A stretch of DNA of 34,087 nt from Bacteroidales bacterium (lineage in GTDB: Bacteria > Bacteroidota > Bacteroidia > Bacteroidales > UBA3824). Of this stretch, positions 33,433 through 34,087 are shown piece by piece; the first letter of the stretch is position 1, and the number at the start of each line of letters is the position of its first letter. The stretch lies in the NCBI GenBank assembly GCA_017544805.1, contig JAFYDK010000075.1, positions 1 to 34,087 of the forward strand, read 5' to 3'. A program made the translations under genes and the position numbers. The notes beneath the pieces are model-generated. The model was given only the letters and a program-made list of their open reading frames with translations. It searched no databases and was not told where the DNA came from.

Positions 33433-33463
33433 CAAAAATAACATATTTTTGTGAATCAACAAA
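33433..33463 (-). promoter_or_regulatory. Promoter of the KtrA-MbnP-MbnH operon (TTTG, 19 bases, TATTTTTG)
   Basis: On the minus strand TTTG (33460-33463) and TATTTTTG (33433-33440) are 19 bases apart, both full consensus matches, 55 bases before the ATG at 33377. Confidence 0.8.
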
Positions 33464-33595
33464 AAAATTTCATTTTTGCAAGAACATTTGTATAAGATAT
33501 TTTCTTTCATCATTATAAATTTTGAGAGGATTTACATAAAAAATATAAATTAATAATTGTTCACTATTTTCTGCCAATAAATATTCAAAGAATAA

Positions 33596-33627
33596 TTGCT
33601 TTCTTTCTAAAACTTTTGCTACTTTTG
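33596..33627 (+). promoter_or_regulatory. Promoter of the AAA-ATPase-like gene (TTG, 21 bases, TACTTTTG)
   Basis: TTG at 33596-33598 and TACTTTTG at 33620-33627 are 21 bases apart; the ATG at 33651 is 23 bases downstream. Confidence 0.65.
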
Positions 33628-33650
33628 CGAAGAATCAAAAATGAAACGTC

Positions 33651-34087
33651 ATGAGCAGATTTTTAGATTATGGAAATTCGGATTTTAGAAGTGTTAAAGA
33701 TAGTAATTTTGTTGATAAATCAGGTTTAATCAATGTGTTAAACGGAAAAATTGACAAGGAAAGCCGTTTTATGTGCATTTCACGTCCTCGGCGGTTTGGA
33801 AAATCCGTTGCGGCAAAGATGATTTATGCTTATTACGACCGCTCATGCGATTCAAGAGAATTGTTTAAAGGCTTGGAAATCACCAAATCACCCGATTTTG
33901 AAAAGCATTTAAACAAATATCCAACGATTTATTTGGATTGGAATTTTTTTGTTTCAAAAGATAAAAACACCGTAGTAAAAGAGGCTCAAAAAACAATAAT
34001 TCAAGATTTAAAAGAGTCGTATCCTTTTTTGGAGGAAACTGACAATTTGATGTTTGCGTTAACAGAAATCAACAGTAAAACCGGCGA
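33651..34087 (+). CDS. AAA-ATPase-like/DUF1703-type protein (partial, C terminus outside window)
   Basis: The first 145 residues are visible. MSRFLDYGNSDFRSVKDSNFVDKSGLI is the standard opening and FMCISRPRRFGKSVAAKMI holds the Walker A-like RPRRFGKS of the AAA-ATPase_like family (PF09820), which usually has a PD-(D/E)XK domain at the C terminus. These proteins are very abundant and variable in Bacteroidota; they may belong to mobile or defence-like families, but the role is not proven. An ATG at 33641 is in another frame that stops within about 15 codons. Confidence 0.88.
   Translation, partial: MSRFLDYGNSDFRSVKDSNFVDKSGLINVLNGKIDKESRFMCISRPRRFGKSVAAKMIYAYYDRSCDSRELFKGLEITKSPDFEKHLNKYPTIYLDWNFFVSKDKNTVVKEAQKTIIQDLKESYPFLEETDNLMFALTEINSKTG

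Noticed and set aside
33641..33690. ATG at 33641 as start of the last gene
   Set aside because: That frame ends within about 15 codons; the AAA-ATPase-like frame starts at 33651.

Overview
This window looks like an AT-rich chromosome segment from a member of the Bacteroidota, probably class Bacteroidia. The signs are a Porin_10-type outer-membrane protein, a BT_3928-type DoxX protein overlapping a DUF1599 gene, an Lgt with the long Bacteroidota insertion, and promoters of the Bacteroidota form (TTTG, about 19-20 bases, TAnnTTTG). There are also few Shine-Dalgarno sequences and a tRNA without an encoded CCA. No phage, IS or CRISPR signal is visible. Genus and species cannot be read from the sequence.

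Layout. 1-1091 (-): partial receiver-PAS-class III nucleotide cyclase whose receiver lacks its phospho-acceptor Asp. 1218-5807 (-): tight cluster of FAD-dependent dehydrogenase, flavin reductase, a YbjN-like protein, and a trypsin-like protease with a zinc ribbon and a second YbjN-like domain. 5924-6973 (-): an actin-like ATPase whose phosphate-1 motif is at the C terminus, so it appears circularly permuted; this is the strongest candidate novelty. Divergent from it, 7272-9671 (+) encodes a membrane protein with a nuclease-fold-like region, TPRs and a beta-propeller. 9763-12159 (-): membrane-anchored double zinc-ribbon protein plus SPFH/GYF_2 protein, resembling part of the Bacillus YdjGHI system. 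12338-13456 (+): a small membrane protein with an S4-like helix.

13496-22136 (-): a six-gene probable operon of triple-SPOR protein, two flotillin-like proteins with expanded helical repeats, DUF1599 protein, BT_3928-type DoxX protein and the c-di-AMP synthase CdaA. tRNA-His, with its own promoter and terminator, lies just upstream. 22562-24502 (+): putative porin. 24511-26778 (-): TPR-SpoIIE phosphatase. 26994-30794 (+): Lgt, inositol monophosphatase and two family 2 glycosyltransferases, the last dolichol-phosphate-mannose-synthase-like. 30806-33377 (-): KtrA/TrkA-type RCK protein, MbnP-like protein and MbnH-like di-haem peroxidase. 33651-34087 (+): start of an AAA-ATPase-like/DUF1703-type protein, cut by the window end.

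A common thread is membrane organisation and envelope signalling. Three SPFH/flotillin-type proteins, the actin-like protein, CdaA, a potassium-channel regulatory subunit (a known type of c-di-AMP target in Firmicutes), Lgt and a SpoIIE phosphatase lie within about 30 kb. That they work together is inference; what is visible is the operon structure and the domain content.
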